NCBI GenBank assembly: GCA_023231475.1
Contig: JALJEE010002401.1
Span: 1 to 58,410, forward strand
Direction of reading: 5' to 3'
Source of the DNA: Seison nebaliae
Lineage: Eukaryota > Rotifera > Pararotatoria > Seisonacea > Seisonidae
DNA length: 58,410 bases
Shown piece by piece: positions 10,874 through 21,076 of the stretch. How positions within the stretch are numbered: the first letter of the stretch is position 1; the number at the start of each line of letters is the position of its first letter. The notes beneath the pieces are model-generated. The model was not told the DNA's origin. It searched no databases and was given only the letters and a program-made list of their open reading frames with translations. The translations under genes were made by a program, and so were the position numbers.

Positions 10874-13414
10874 ATGATGTTCATGAAACATACGAAAAAT
10901 TTTCTTAATCAAACTTCAATTCATGGATTATTCTATGTTAATAAATCTCAAAGAAAGTGGCAGCAAGTGTTTTGGATTTTTATTTTTCTCAGCAACTTTG
11001 TTCTTTGGGTGTACATTACACAATATCATTTGATATATTTAAAATCAAAACCGGTTGAAGTGGAATTGGAGCTAAATAGAAATCCATTATCAATATCAAT
11101 GCCAGCAGTGACGGTCTGTACACCACACAGGTTCATAATTCTCCAAATTTTATATAATGAAATTGTAATATTAATCTTATTTACAAAGTGAAATATTTTC
11201 GAGTTCATATGACCGAATATTAACTTGGATCTATCTTAATGATCTTTATTCGTATCTTTCTGCAAATTGTTCAGCAGAATTAGACAACATAAACTATTCC
11301 CAACAGTCCATTATCTGTTCCAATCCTTATACTGATGGAACAATCTTAAATAAATATCCTGAATGGAACAATAAAACGAAGATTGAAGAACTGTTGTTTC
11401 ATCACCTGAGTCAAATATTAGTAGACTCAACTTCTAATATTTTTATTATTAAGCACATTTTAATATTCTTTGATATATATTACAAAGAAACGGCTATTGA
11501 ACTGGGAGATGACAACATAATGGTTCTTAAGGATTATGATATGAATAAGGTAACCAAAATTTTAGTCAGCATCAACCCCAAAGATATTCCCGATATGAAT
11601 CTCCGACAATATCTTCTAGTCACTCATTTTAACTGTAATTTGAATGGACAACCGATCAGTTTAGAAGAATAATTATAAAACTTTTATTATCGTTTTTTAT
11701 AGACAACGTGAGAAAATTTCTGTATCAATTATTTTCGGAGAAATGTTTAACAGAAAAACAAGAGAAAATCATATTGTTTAATTTTTTTGCAGAAGAGATA
11801 AGACGAAGATTACCAGGAGATAAAATAATAAGGAAAAATGTGGCTATATTCATTGCACTCAAATATCTCCGATTAACTTTAGATTTTGAATTGATTAAGG
11901 AAGAAATATATTATTTAAGTCTCGATATCCAAAGAACCCTTAAAGATAATATTATTGGAGGTCTTTATATATCTACCAATTTACTATTACGATATGTGGT
12001 CAAAACTGTTATTCCAAATAAAAAATTTAAGGATACACGTTATATTTTTCGTTGAACCGATTCATATATTTTTTCTTCAATCTTATTTCCAGGCTTGAAT
12101 CTTAGAGATTTCTACATCATAGATCATAATTTTCAGAATATTGCGGAATGTACTTTTAACGATCGAAAATGTAAAAATGAAGTTGGGACCTAAGTTCGTT
12201 GTTAGATCTAATCATTTGTCTCGTTTATCTCTGTATTTTCCAAGGAAATATCCTTTCTGTTAACTAAAGGTCGTAGTTGTTACAAATTCGAAACGACAAC
12301 AAACACTTCAACATCTCTACATGTTGTTTTTTGATGTAGAAAGTTTATTATTATTAAAATTCTGAAGATTCTAGTAATTGGTACAACAACCAAACGAACT
12401 ACCAACACCAAACACGTAAATTCAGTTATAATAAGTTTTCAAGAAAGAGGTAAAATCCCTAGTTTCTTGGACAACCAAATTAACTTAAGGAACGGAACAC
12501 ATGCTTTAATAAACGTTATACCAAATCAAGTTGCAGTTCTCTGATTCCGATTGTATATATGTAATACTATAGAGAAATATGTTAAATACATCTCACTGGG
12601 GAAACTGTGTAGAGCCGAGTGACGAATTTAAGAAAAAGCACAATATTAAAGGTAGATACTCCAGATTTCAATGTATACAAGAATGTCTATTTACATTCGT
12701 AATTGATCGATGTAAATGTCAAATGTATTATGATGAGGGTTTGCTTCTTTAACATTTGAAGATTAACGTAGAATTATTTTACCAGCAAACCGATATGGCG
12801 TTAAATATTGCAATACTTATCTTAAAGTCCACTGCATGTTCTTTATTTCAAGTTATCATCATTCTAATTTTAAAGGCAATGCTCAATATTAATTTGAAGA
12901 ATATTTTCAATGGCGAAAATATTGCCGATATTGTCCACGTGAATGCACTATGGTCAATTACCAAACGCAACTTATTTCAAAACCGATGAAAAATAAAATT
13001 TATAAAGATAAATATGCCAATTGTGATGAAGATCAAACTATGTCCATTATCATTGGAGGTACCAACGGAAATAGCTCAAACTATAATGCTCATTGTAGAA
13101 ATACGAAAAATTTCAAGTTCGGTTTAATTCTAAGAGTTCTCTTGTAATTCTGGATTTAAAAGTGAAATTTCAAATGAAATTGAAATTAATTATAACCATC
13201 AAGTATTTGAAGAATTTACTCAAAAAAAAAGTATATCATTTTCCACAACTTTAAGTTTCCTTTTCTTCTGAAAACCAGGAATATTTAATTTTTTATTTGG
13301 ATAGGTCAAATAGGAGGTTCTTTAGGTTTTTGTATTGGGGCCAGTTGTATAACTTTCTTTGAACTTTTATTGTATTTATATCTTCAAATGATATATTTAT
13401 TAAAACGTCATTAA
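10874..13414 (+). pseudogene. DEG/ENaC (ASC/PPK) sodium-channel gene, probably degenerate
   Basis: Pieces of an amiloride-sensitive sodium channel lie in order. First is the cytoplasmic N-terminus and first membrane segment (NQTSIHGLFYVN, then WQQVFWIFIFLSNFVLWVYI), followed by PAVTVCTP at 10874-11130. Extracellular exons follow at about 11220-11670, 11704-12052 and 12094-12190. Next is the cysteine-rich part (YSRFQCIQEC, CKCQMYYDEG) near 12660-12730, and the CRYCPREC block near 12920. Last is the second membrane segment with the selectivity region GQIGGSLGFCIGAS at 13304-13414. An in-frame TAA near 12885 sits between LPANRYGVKYC and CRYCPREC. The exon joins around 12735-12770 do not keep phase. 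I therefore call it a likely pseudogene; unusual splicing could still rescue it. Functional relatives form trimeric Na+ channels in sensory or epithelial membranes. Confidence 0.7.
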
Positions 13415-13832
13415 TATTTTTTATTCCGAGTAATCCAAATAAGTTTAGCGGAATTTTGCACCCATTACCAACGGTACCGATTCGATAAATGATTCACAAT
13501 TTTCATAACTTGGCAACGAAATATGAAATTTATTATAACGCACTTATCGTCTTTACTTCTCGTATTCTTGTAATATCTTATGAAATATGTGTCTTTTGAT
13601 TACCTTTATTTATAAATTGTGATATTTAAATTTTTCAGAGAGAGAAAGTATCTATGATAAAATCAGATTCGAAATATAATATCCTTAAAATGATCTTTTT
13701 TAATAATCATGATGCCTGAATTAACTGTTATTTATCGACTTATTTACCGTTCGCATCAAATAATTTTAAGATTCTTTGATAATATTTGACAATATATATA
13801 TATCAATTTTGGACAGATTATAATTGTAACCA
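13415..13832. other. AT-rich intergenic sequence
   Basis: It follows the channel gene and precedes the first ORF1-like relic. It contains a short TA run near 13793-13801. Nothing else is supported. Confidence 0.45.
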
Positions 13833-14640
13833 TGTCTTTGGATATAAATAATTTGTTTAATAATTCTGATGATGTGAAAGACGAAGAGTTATCCGAAATT
13901 GACAATGATGCTGATTGTCTATGGTGACAATGATGAATAATAGTTCCGAAGCACCCGAAAAGTCAATTGGTGAAGACAAGAGAGGAAGCGGAAGACCGAA
14001 AGGTTCTAATACACCTTCAACGAATAAACGAACCTGTTTGGGTACAGGTGTAGATAGTATTTGTTCGATCAAAAAAACGGAATTGCTGTCAATTGAATTA
14101 AAACTGAATCGTTTGCTTTCCGAGAATGTGGAGTACAAGAAGGACATGGTGTTTCTCTGAGAAAAATTGACGGAAATATGTGAAAAAGTAGAAAAAATCA
14201 ACGTAATCGTCAAACAATGTTGAGCAAGAGAGCTTAAAGAACAATATCTGAAAAGTTAATTATTCACGATTCCATCATTTCTGTTCCTGTTGCTAATGAG
14301 AATAGCAAGATTAATAAGAAGGAAAACTTATTGAACAAAAAAAACAAATCGATTCTTCAAAAAAACAAAAAATAATCCATGAGAACAATCCAAAACCATT
14401 CACGGATGATAATAATGCAAGAGTAAGCAAATCGAAGAACGTGAAACATTCTCTGGTGGTTTGTGATGGAAACGTGGATTCTGACTTTGTCCCAATCAAG
14501 AAAGATCAATCGAAAGTCACAAGAACAATTTTTCTAGAAGGTGTTCCTCGTTCCATAGATTTATCCATAATTGAGAAGCATCTGAAATCTAAGCAAATTG
14601 AATACGGTCAAATCTCGAGAGTTTTTTTTAAGTTTTTCGT
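13833..14640 (+). pseudogene. Degenerate retroelement ORF1-like copy 1
   Basis: Coding-like fragments appear in successive frames, broken by stops and shifts. An acidic start (MSLDINNLFNNSDD) is followed by a basic AT-hook-like GSGRPKGS (13979-14010). Next comes a Leu-rich coiled-coil stretch (LLSIELKLNRLLSEN), then a Lys/Asn-rich linker. The last part is an RRM-like beginning (RTIFLEGVPRSIDLSIIEKH, about 14521-14580). The order coiled coil, basic linker, RRM resembles ORF1 proteins of LINE-type retrotransposons. No reverse transcriptase is seen nearby. This is a relic by the breaks; assignment to a LINE is inference. Confidence 0.5.
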
Positions 14641-14984
14641 TAATTTTCGACTAATAAATAGCCCCCAAAAATCGGACAAAACCGAACATGGACAATTATC
14701 ATTAAAAAACAATTTTCAACACAGGAAAATTTTACCTCAAAAAAAATAATAATGGTCAAAGAGAATAAAGGAGAATTTAAAAGGATAGGTCTGATTGAAT
14801 AACCAACTCGTACCGATCCAACCGGGAGGGAAAACCTATTCAATATTAATTATATGCTTTTAGATCAATTTTAGATTCACATCAATGTTAATAAAATTTT
14901 TAAAAAAAATTCCTTTTCGAAAATAGAAAAAATGATCAATAGTGGTACATGTACCTAAAATCACGACGCTAAGTCGTCTATTAT

Positions 14985-15815
14985 TTCCGATATACCGATA
15001 TCGATCACACCGTTGGTTCCTGGTGTCCCAACACAACTTACAAGAGTTAACCAGTTACTCAACTCAGGGAGCATTCGGGAAATGCTCAAGAAATATTCAT
15101 CCAAAAGCGGAAGGAAGAGGAAGAGTGGTGAGACCGATGGTGTTCTTTCAAATTGCGAAACACCTTTCAATGGCATGAAAATCTCAAAACCTAGTTCGAA
15201 TCAAAAAGACGTTCTGACGGAGCTGTGTGAGCTCAAACAGTTATTGAACGAGCTACTGAAAAAAAAAGAACATCATATCGTGAGATGTGAAGTAGCCTGT
15301 CAAACGGACGAATTTCAGCGAAAGATCACCATCTTCGTCTCAACCCGTTGAAGTGAGCGAGAAGTTACCATATAAGTGGTCTTCAACTCATAGTCTACGT
15401 CAGAAACTGGCTGCCAACCAGCAACCACAACCAACCAATGCTACTTCCAAGAAATTAACGAATCCACATTCAACCGCTCAAAAAAAAACGACTAACTCAA
15501 CAAGGATCAACGAAAGTTTTCAACTTTCAACGACTAACGAAGAAACCAGCAGTTGCTGTTACAACCGGCACCCAAACCGATTGTTCCGTCTGTGGCGCTC
15601 CTCTTCGTCAAAACAAACCAGTCCTCCGTTCAGTGCTGCTGACTAACTTCGATTCGCGAACCAAGTTGGCCGACATCGCGTCGTTGTTACAAGAATCAAA
15701 ATTGGGCTTAGTTAAGTTGTGGCGCATGAAGAGTAAGAAATACGATGATTTTCCGAATACGCCTCGATCATTCATCATCAGATTTATCATAGATAAGTCG
15801 GGCATCATTAGATAG
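14985..15815 (+). pseudogene. Degenerate retroelement ORF1-like copy 2
   Basis: A second broken copy has the same layout and is less AT-rich than the surroundings. It starts with VPGVPTQLTRVNQLLNSG, then a basic SGRKRKSG (about 15100-15126). A Leu-rich coil follows (LTELCELKQLLNELLKKKE, 15219-15272), then a CQTDEF string. A frame change near 15320 leads into a Gln/Thr/Lys linker. A second change near 15545 leads into TGTQTDCSVCGAPLRQ and an RRM-like block (SVLLTNFDSRTKLADIASLL), ending with a stop at 15815. The CxxC pair (CSVC) could be part of a zinc site. The repeated order of parts in two adjacent relics argues for one family. Identity as a retrotransposon is inferred. Confidence 0.5.
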
Positions 15816-16239
15816 CCACGTTCAAGTTCTATTGCCAAAAAATTTTTTGAGTTAAAATTTTAATTTTTAAATAGAAATTAAAGCATTTTTCAAAGGTAAC
15901 TTTTGTCAAATTTCCTTCAATTTTTCTATATTTTTAGAACTCATTAGAGAATAAAATCCAGACACATGTAGTTTTTCTCTTTACGACATATAGGAATTTC
16001 TTAATGTAGGAATAAAAAGTAGAAATTTCCTGATATGACAAGATTTTACGACGATGTGTCTGGATTAGGAAGGAAGAGGATAGGATAGTTTATTAAGCTA
16101 AAGATTAATAGATAGAGGAAGAGTAAGTAAATTGATAAATTGTAAAGGATTTATGGTTTTTTTGATATTAGGTATAAGTATTGTAAAAAGGAAATTCTAT
16201 TTATAGTAGTACGAGATGATTAATCGGTTTGAACTTGTT
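15816..16239. other. AT-rich intergenic sequence
   Basis: Between the second ORF1-like relic and the GC-richer segment I see no gene, only purine-rich stretches near 16060-16130. Confidence 0.4.
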
Positions 16240-16590
16240 CTTGAACTTTGTTAACACATTAGGGTGTGCTAAATAAACTTACAGAAAGAGGATTAATCAG
16301 TCAGTGCGTCTCGTAACTTGTTACTTAATCATGGGTAATTAAGGAGTACTTCCAGAAGAGGACTATGGGTACTCTGACACGAACCTATCGGTGACATCAT
16401 GCTGACGTAAGTTGACATATGCCGGGGTGATAGGGACGTTCAACCAGTTTAGTCTCAGCCATCAGGATCCTAGGGATCACGTTTACTTCTTATCCTGAAC
16501 GTGTCTGTTAGTCATTACAGATTCAATAAGAATTTTATCAATCACTTTCCCGAATATCCAAGGAGCGAGTACGCAACCTTGAAATAATTA
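16240..16590. repeat. GC-richer repeat-like segment, possible LTR or element end
   Basis: This block of about 350 bp is clearly less AT-rich than its flanks and has no open frame. It contains AATAAA early (about 16272), a string of moderately GC-rich words (TGCCGGGGTGATAGGGACG near 16420) and ends by 16580, where AT-rich sequence resumes. The composition jump suggests inserted DNA, perhaps a solo LTR or the 3' part of the element that left the ORF1-like relics upstream. No terminal repeats were found. Confidence 0.35.
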
Positions 16591-17540
16591 TATATCATTA
16601 TAGAAGAATTATAATATTTCTAGCTTGTTGTAAACAATTTAATACAACATTCATATTTTCTGTTAGCATATTGAAAACATTTTATGTTTTTTTATTCAAA
16701 GACATCTGAAAATAATCAATTTTATCGATGAATCTGTTTTACCATTTGCATCTGATACTTATTATAATAATTTTTCCACAGTGGCAAAATAATTTCTTCA
16801 CATCTGACACAGTGCATCCGATATTTTTTTCCTACTATTTAATTGGAGTTCCTCATTCTTTTGATGATGCTCTTCGCATTTTCTCTATTTTCAATATTAC
16901 TTCGAGATTTAGGAGATAAAATCGACATTGGAAGCAAGATAACGTGTACAGTGAGTTATTTTACGTGTTCTCTTTAACTTGTCACGAGAAGATTTATTTA
17001 TAATCAGAAAAATAAAATAACCTATTAATATAACTATAAATAATTTTATTTTTTTTTGTTTTTTTGTAAAAAACCTTCCCTAATAACCTACCTTAGGTAG
17101 GCTACCTATTACCCAAAGGTTAACTGCTTTAAGAAACTAAAGTAATAAGGGGAATTTTACATCTTCTAATGGATGTCCAACGATCGATTGAGCGACAACT
17201 ACAGTTCTATTTTGTAGAAAATTGTCTTGAACTGTCCAATATTAAACTTAAAATCTACATTGTTCAAAAAGTGGTAGAGCCTTCAAAAATGTCCGTGTAA
17301 TGATAATTGATATTAGTGGAAAGAATCTATTTGTTCGATTAATCTAATGTCCTATTTATTGTCCAATCATTGGGGTACATTTGCCCTCAAATAAAGCATT
17401 CTAATGCGAAAACTAAAGATGACGTGTAATAATTTCATTGAATGATATTTGATAACAATACAACTTATTTATTTCTTATTTAATATAAATTAAATAGGTC
17501 TAACGACTATAAATTAAGTGTAAGATTATCATTTTCTTTC
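16591..17540. other. Intergenic, with a short palindrome at 17089
   Basis: AT-rich. The palindromic string CTACCTTAGGTAG lies at 17089-17101. No gene was recognised. Confidence 0.35.
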
Positions 17541-17820
17541 AGTATATTTTAAAGCGCAAGAAATGGCTATGGACCAGTGAGAATGTGGAAGATGGTTCGG
17601 AGAAAGGAATGCACTACAAAGTGTATTGTCCTTTAATTCTCAGGTTCCACATAAGGAAGATGAATATGACGATTCTGGTAAATTCATCTCATTGGAACAA
17701 AAGGACTTCTTTCTCAAACGGTATCATTCTAAATATGGTATTAAATTAAGTTATTCAATACAAGGGAATAGCATACAAGTAGGAGGATATGGTATAAAAA
17801 CTACTAGACGATTCGCATAA
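17541..17820 (+). CDS. Possible terminal exon of an unrecognised gene
   Basis: After a pyrimidine-rich acceptor-like tract (TTTCTTTCAG) a coding-like stretch starts, with one TGA near 17577. It then stays open to the TAA at 17820, including LEQKDFFLKRYHSKYGIKL and GGYGIKTTRRFA. The phrase DFFLKRYHSKYGI is faintly like the end of a PAZ domain, but that is too weak to use as a name. It may be a gene fragment or a pseudogene. Confidence 0.3.
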
Positions 17821-18025
17821 TAATATAATCTAGTTGTCAATATTCAATAACTTCTCACAAACAATTATCCACAAACCAAATGTTGATTATAAATATAATT
17901 TTATTATGTTAACAAACTTTAAAAATGATAAATATAATTTTTCTTTCAAGTTCAATATATCTGAAAAACTTCTTTATTTATTCCATCGTTCTTTGTTAGT
18001 TTATAAACGATAAAGTAATACAACA

Positions 18026-18520
18026 TTATAAATCTGTCTCAGGGAATCTGTCAGTTGAATCAGATTTTGCTTTTTCTATAATTTTAATGTAAGATTCATT
18101 TTTCTCCCTCATTTCTGTCACTAAGTTTCCAATTTTTCCAAGTGAGATATTCAATTGTTCCTTCATTCGTAAGTGGCTCTCCTCGAGCTTGTTCCTAAAT
18201 TCTTCCTTCAATGCAGATTGGACAATTTCAAATGGTTCGTTATCGATATTATTATTGCGTACATCGATAAAGAACTTATTTACAAAAGACCGAGCATTCG
18301 ATTCTGTCAAATTTGATTTATCTGTTGGTATTTCTCCGGTCTTTTTTTCTAAATCTGGTTCTTTTTTAGGTAAACATTCTTTAGTTTGCTGATTATTATT
18401 CTTGATGTTGTTATCATCATGTTGTTCATCATCGTGGTTTTTCAGTTCTGTTCCATTTATCGAACTGGTGGACATTTCAACCTGATCGTTCTTTTCTTCC
18501 TTTAGGGGAGAATCGTTCAT
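18026..18520 (-). CDS. Small hydrophilic coiled-coil protein, unknown
   Basis: One exon with ATG (MNDSPLKEEK) and stop encodes 164 residues. The first 70 are acidic and Asn/Lys-rich. From about residue 80 the protein looks helical, with a heptad-like part (ALKEEFRNKLEESHLRMKEQ, then LGKIGNLVTEMREKNESYI). No signal peptide, membrane segment or known domain is visible. I do not recognise a family. The frame is clean and has the codon style of neighbouring genes, which favours a real gene. Confidence 0.5.
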   Translation of the reverse strand: MNDSPLKEEKNDQVEMSTSSINGTELKNHDDEQHDDNNIKNNNQQTKECLPKKEPDLEKKTGEIPTDKSNLTESNARSFVNKFFIDVRNNNIDNEPFEIVQSALKEEFRNKLEESHLRMKEQLNISLGKIGNLVTEMREKNESYIKIIEKAKSDSTDRFPETDL

Positions 18521-19315
18521 TTAGAAGACAGTTACAGTTTCAGACTTATAAGATGAGACAATTAAGTTTAAAAGATTATAATAAAATTGGAATTTACAAA
18601 CGGTTGAATAGTGCGCGTTTCTCAACGTTAAATTATTAAGTTATAAATTTTTCTAATTATTTTCTAAATTTTTGAATAAAAAGCTTAATCGAAAGAAACC
18701 TAATACGTTTAATCCAAATAGGATATCGTATGTATAACTTATTTGAAGAAAATCTGAACATTTAATTTTTAAGAAAGTTTCGAAAATGAAAAAAATATCT
18801 AAAAAATTTATCCTATAACTTCTATCCTATATAACTATAAAATGTTTTTTTAATTTCATGAAAATTTTCATATGAATCATTATAATTATCACCTTGAGAT
18901 TAGAGTCGTTTATATTTATTTCATTTTTATAGATTTGAAACAAAATAATTCCCTCCTTCTACCGAATTTAACAATAGCAAATACTAATTTGAATTAGTTT
19001 CATTTTGTCCATGAGAAAGTCCATGAAACATAATATGCTTCTTTTGCGGCTAGAGAATTGTTGCTAGAGACAACCTTATGACAAATTAAAGGAAAATTCT
19101 TTTACTACAATTTTATCTGAATTGAAATTGCATAAATTGAATGCACTGACGCTATCAAAAATTGATTGATAATGTGGATTTTATGAAATAGTCGTATGTC
19201 GATTAAAGTGATGATGTAGAACGAAAAGATTTACTTGTAAAAAAAACAAAATATACGTAATGAAAAAATTAAGAGGTATGGAGGAGAGAATATTAATGAG
19301 GTATGAGAGAGTGAA
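18521..19315. other. AT-rich intergenic sequence
   Basis: Between the small coiled-coil gene and the BIR gene no coding segment is supported on either strand. Confidence 0.4.
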
Positions 19316-19792
19316 CTATTTTGAATTGAATCGAATGTCAATTAATCGTCTTCCAAACATTGGGACGGAACCAAAAATTAGTTGGAGAGTTTGGTCTTTC
19401 CTAATCACATTCGTTCTAATGCGATCCGATTTATTTTCTTTGACGACTGGTGGAATGTCAGTCGAAGTGTTACCATGAACAAATCGACAGAATGAGGGAC
19501 AATATTTCCGATGTAATTGAACGATGTTATCTTCTGGAATGAATTGTGATAATTTCAGTTTACATTCTTCACATTCGATCATGTCCAAATCATTCTGAGC
19601 ATCATCGTCTTTAGGAACGATGTAAACGAAACCATTTCGAGCTAATTCATCAACGTTGACGAGAAAGAATTGTTCGAATGAATCGAAAGTGGATCGTCGT
19701 CGTTTAAACGAGTAGTCGACTGTGTGGAAACTGTTCAGATTCCGTTTGGGATGTACGACTGTTCCATCTGATAATAATTTCCTCGTACTCAT
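19316..19792 (-). CDS. Stand-alone BIR-domain (IAP-like) protein
   Basis: A single exon of 158 residues starts MSTRKLLSDG. Residues about 33-105 form a baculovirus-IAP-repeat. It has LARNGFVYIV, then a Cys-x2-Cys (CEEC), 16 residues, His and then Cys (HRKYCPSFC), which is the zinc-binding CCHC spacing of BIR domains. There is no RING, CARD or UBA domain; the length resembles short BIR proteins of the survivin/deterin kind, but the long C-terminal helix of survivin is not evident. BIR proteins bind caspases, IBM peptides or histone tails. The residues between DDDAQND and MIEC are an unusual insertion. It is divergently arranged with the Nudix gene: 288 bp separate the two ATGs, so a shared promoter is likely. 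Confidence 0.75.
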   Translation of the reverse strand: MSTRKLLSDGTVVHPKRNLNSFHTVDYSFKRRRSTFDSFEQFFLVNVDELARNGFVYIVPKDDDAQNDLDMIECEECKLKLSQFIPEDNIVQLHRKYCPSFCRFVHGNTSTDIPPVVKENKSDRIRTNVIRKDQTLQLIFGSVPMFGRRLIDIRFNSK

Positions 19793-20080
19793 ATTATCGT
19801 TTCGACATTATTATTATTATTATTATTGTTCCATTCTCTTCTCTTCCATTTGATGGGCAGAGGAGGATGAGGAAGAGGAGTGGTTGAAATTAGAATGAGA
19901 ATTTTATTTACAAAAAAAAATTCTTATGAGATTTCTTTCAACAAATTGTTCGGAAAGCGTAAGCTTATCATTACTGATGTTGTTCTTCCTTCGCCGTTTT
20001 AGAAGTTGACCGACAGAGAAATCAATTTTATTAAATTCGGTTTCTTTCCAATGGGCACAAAGGATCAATAAGTGATTGAC
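19793..20080. promoter_or_regulatory. Shared divergent promoter, BIR gene and NUDT6-like gene
   Basis: A 288 bp gap lies between opposed start codons. It includes a (TTA)n/(TAA)n stretch near 19807-19829 and a purine-rich block near 19855-19885. It must hold the 5' ends of both transcripts; no specific core element is identified. Confidence 0.5.
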
Positions 20081-20935
20081 ATGTTGAAGAAATTCTCTTT
20101 CGTTATTAATCAATTTCTCCGTCGAAATATTTCCATGAAACGGGGACCATATCGTTCGATCTTTTTGAATGGAAATGATCTCATTCATAACAGTCGAGAG
20201 GAGATCGATGTTTATTTGGCGAAAGCGAAAGATGATGGATACAAATCAATATTTGTTGTCGATCTTCCCATGTTAAATGAGAAATCGAATGATTTACTTA
20301 AATATCTTATGAAACTAGATCCTCCATTCCGATTACATCATGCACATTCGACATCGTTAACTCTTCTCCAATGGTTAAGGAAGCGTGCATGTGCCGTTCC
20401 TCCATATGCCACACATCGTGTAGGCGCCGCCGGTTTAGTCATCGATAAGAAGAAACATCGATTATTATTAGTTCGAGAGAAGACGTCGTTAGTTAACGGA
20501 TGGAAATTACCAGGAGGAACGATCGATCTCAACGAACAACTCAGTGATGGAGTGAAGAGAGAAGTGATGGAAGAAACGGGAATATCTACTCAATTCCTTT
20601 CTGTTATCGGTTTCCGTCATCTCCACAATTTCCCTTATGCTTTCGGAATATCAGATTTTTATTTCTTGTGTCATTTACGTGCAACGACATTCGACATACA
20701 AATCGCTCCGACAGAAATCGAAAAATGTGAATGGCATTCATTCGACGACATCAACAACATCGAATTGACTCCGGGAACAAAAGAGATTATGCGACCGGTC
20801 CAATATCATAATTTCAATTTAAACAAATTAGTCCAATTTCCCTCAAGTGAAATTATTCCGAGAAAGATTCGTTTATTCGATGACGAGGAAGAAATTAATT
20901 ATTCATATCGATGGTATTACCAGAAATCTCTTTAA
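20081..20935 (+). CDS. NUDT6: NUDT6-like Nudix hydrolase
   Basis: A single exon encodes 284 residues. The ATG at 20081 is used because the same frame upstream has no ATG. The N-terminus (MLKKFSFVINQFLRRN) is basic and amphipathic and could target mitochondria; a second ATG lies at 20135. The first part matches the NUDT6 pre-domain (GYKSIFVVDLPM, then HHAHSTSLTLLQWLR, then PPYATHRVGAAGLV). The Nudix box is at about residues 144-167: G-x5-E-x7-REVMEETGI, with all metal-binding Glu residues present. Nudix enzymes hydrolyse nucleoside diphosphates linked to another group; the substrate of NUDT6 proteins is not settled. The gene converges on the GK5-like gene with about 140 bp between stops. Confidence 0.9.
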   Translation: MLKKFSFVINQFLRRNISMKRGPYRSIFLNGNDLIHNSREEIDVYLAKAKDDGYKSIFVVDLPMLNEKSNDLLKYLMKLDPPFRLHHAHSTSLTLLQWLRKRACAVPPYATHRVGAAGLVIDKKKHRLLLVREKTSLVNGWKLPGGTIDLNEQLSDGVKREVMEETGISTQFLSVIGFRHLHNFPYAFGISDFYFLCHLRATTFDIQIAPTEIEKCEWHSFDDINNIELTPGTKEIMRPVQYHNFNLNKLVQFPSSEIIPRKIRLFDDEEEINYSYRWYYQKSL

Positions 20936-21076
20936 AAAACACACACACATTAAACTTTCTCATACGTTTTCTTTACGTCAACATTTTATTTTCAAAAATT
21001 TATCAGTTTTTTTTTTCGTTTTAGCAAAATTTTTGTTTTCTTCAATTTTTTTTTAGAGAAAAGTTTACACAATTCT

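Noticed and set aside
19904-20188. 94-codon frame on the minus strand overlapping the start of the NUDT6-like gene
   Set aside because: It lies antisense to the conserved NUDT6 N-terminus and into the promoter gap, has no recognisable domain and is explained as a shadow frame.
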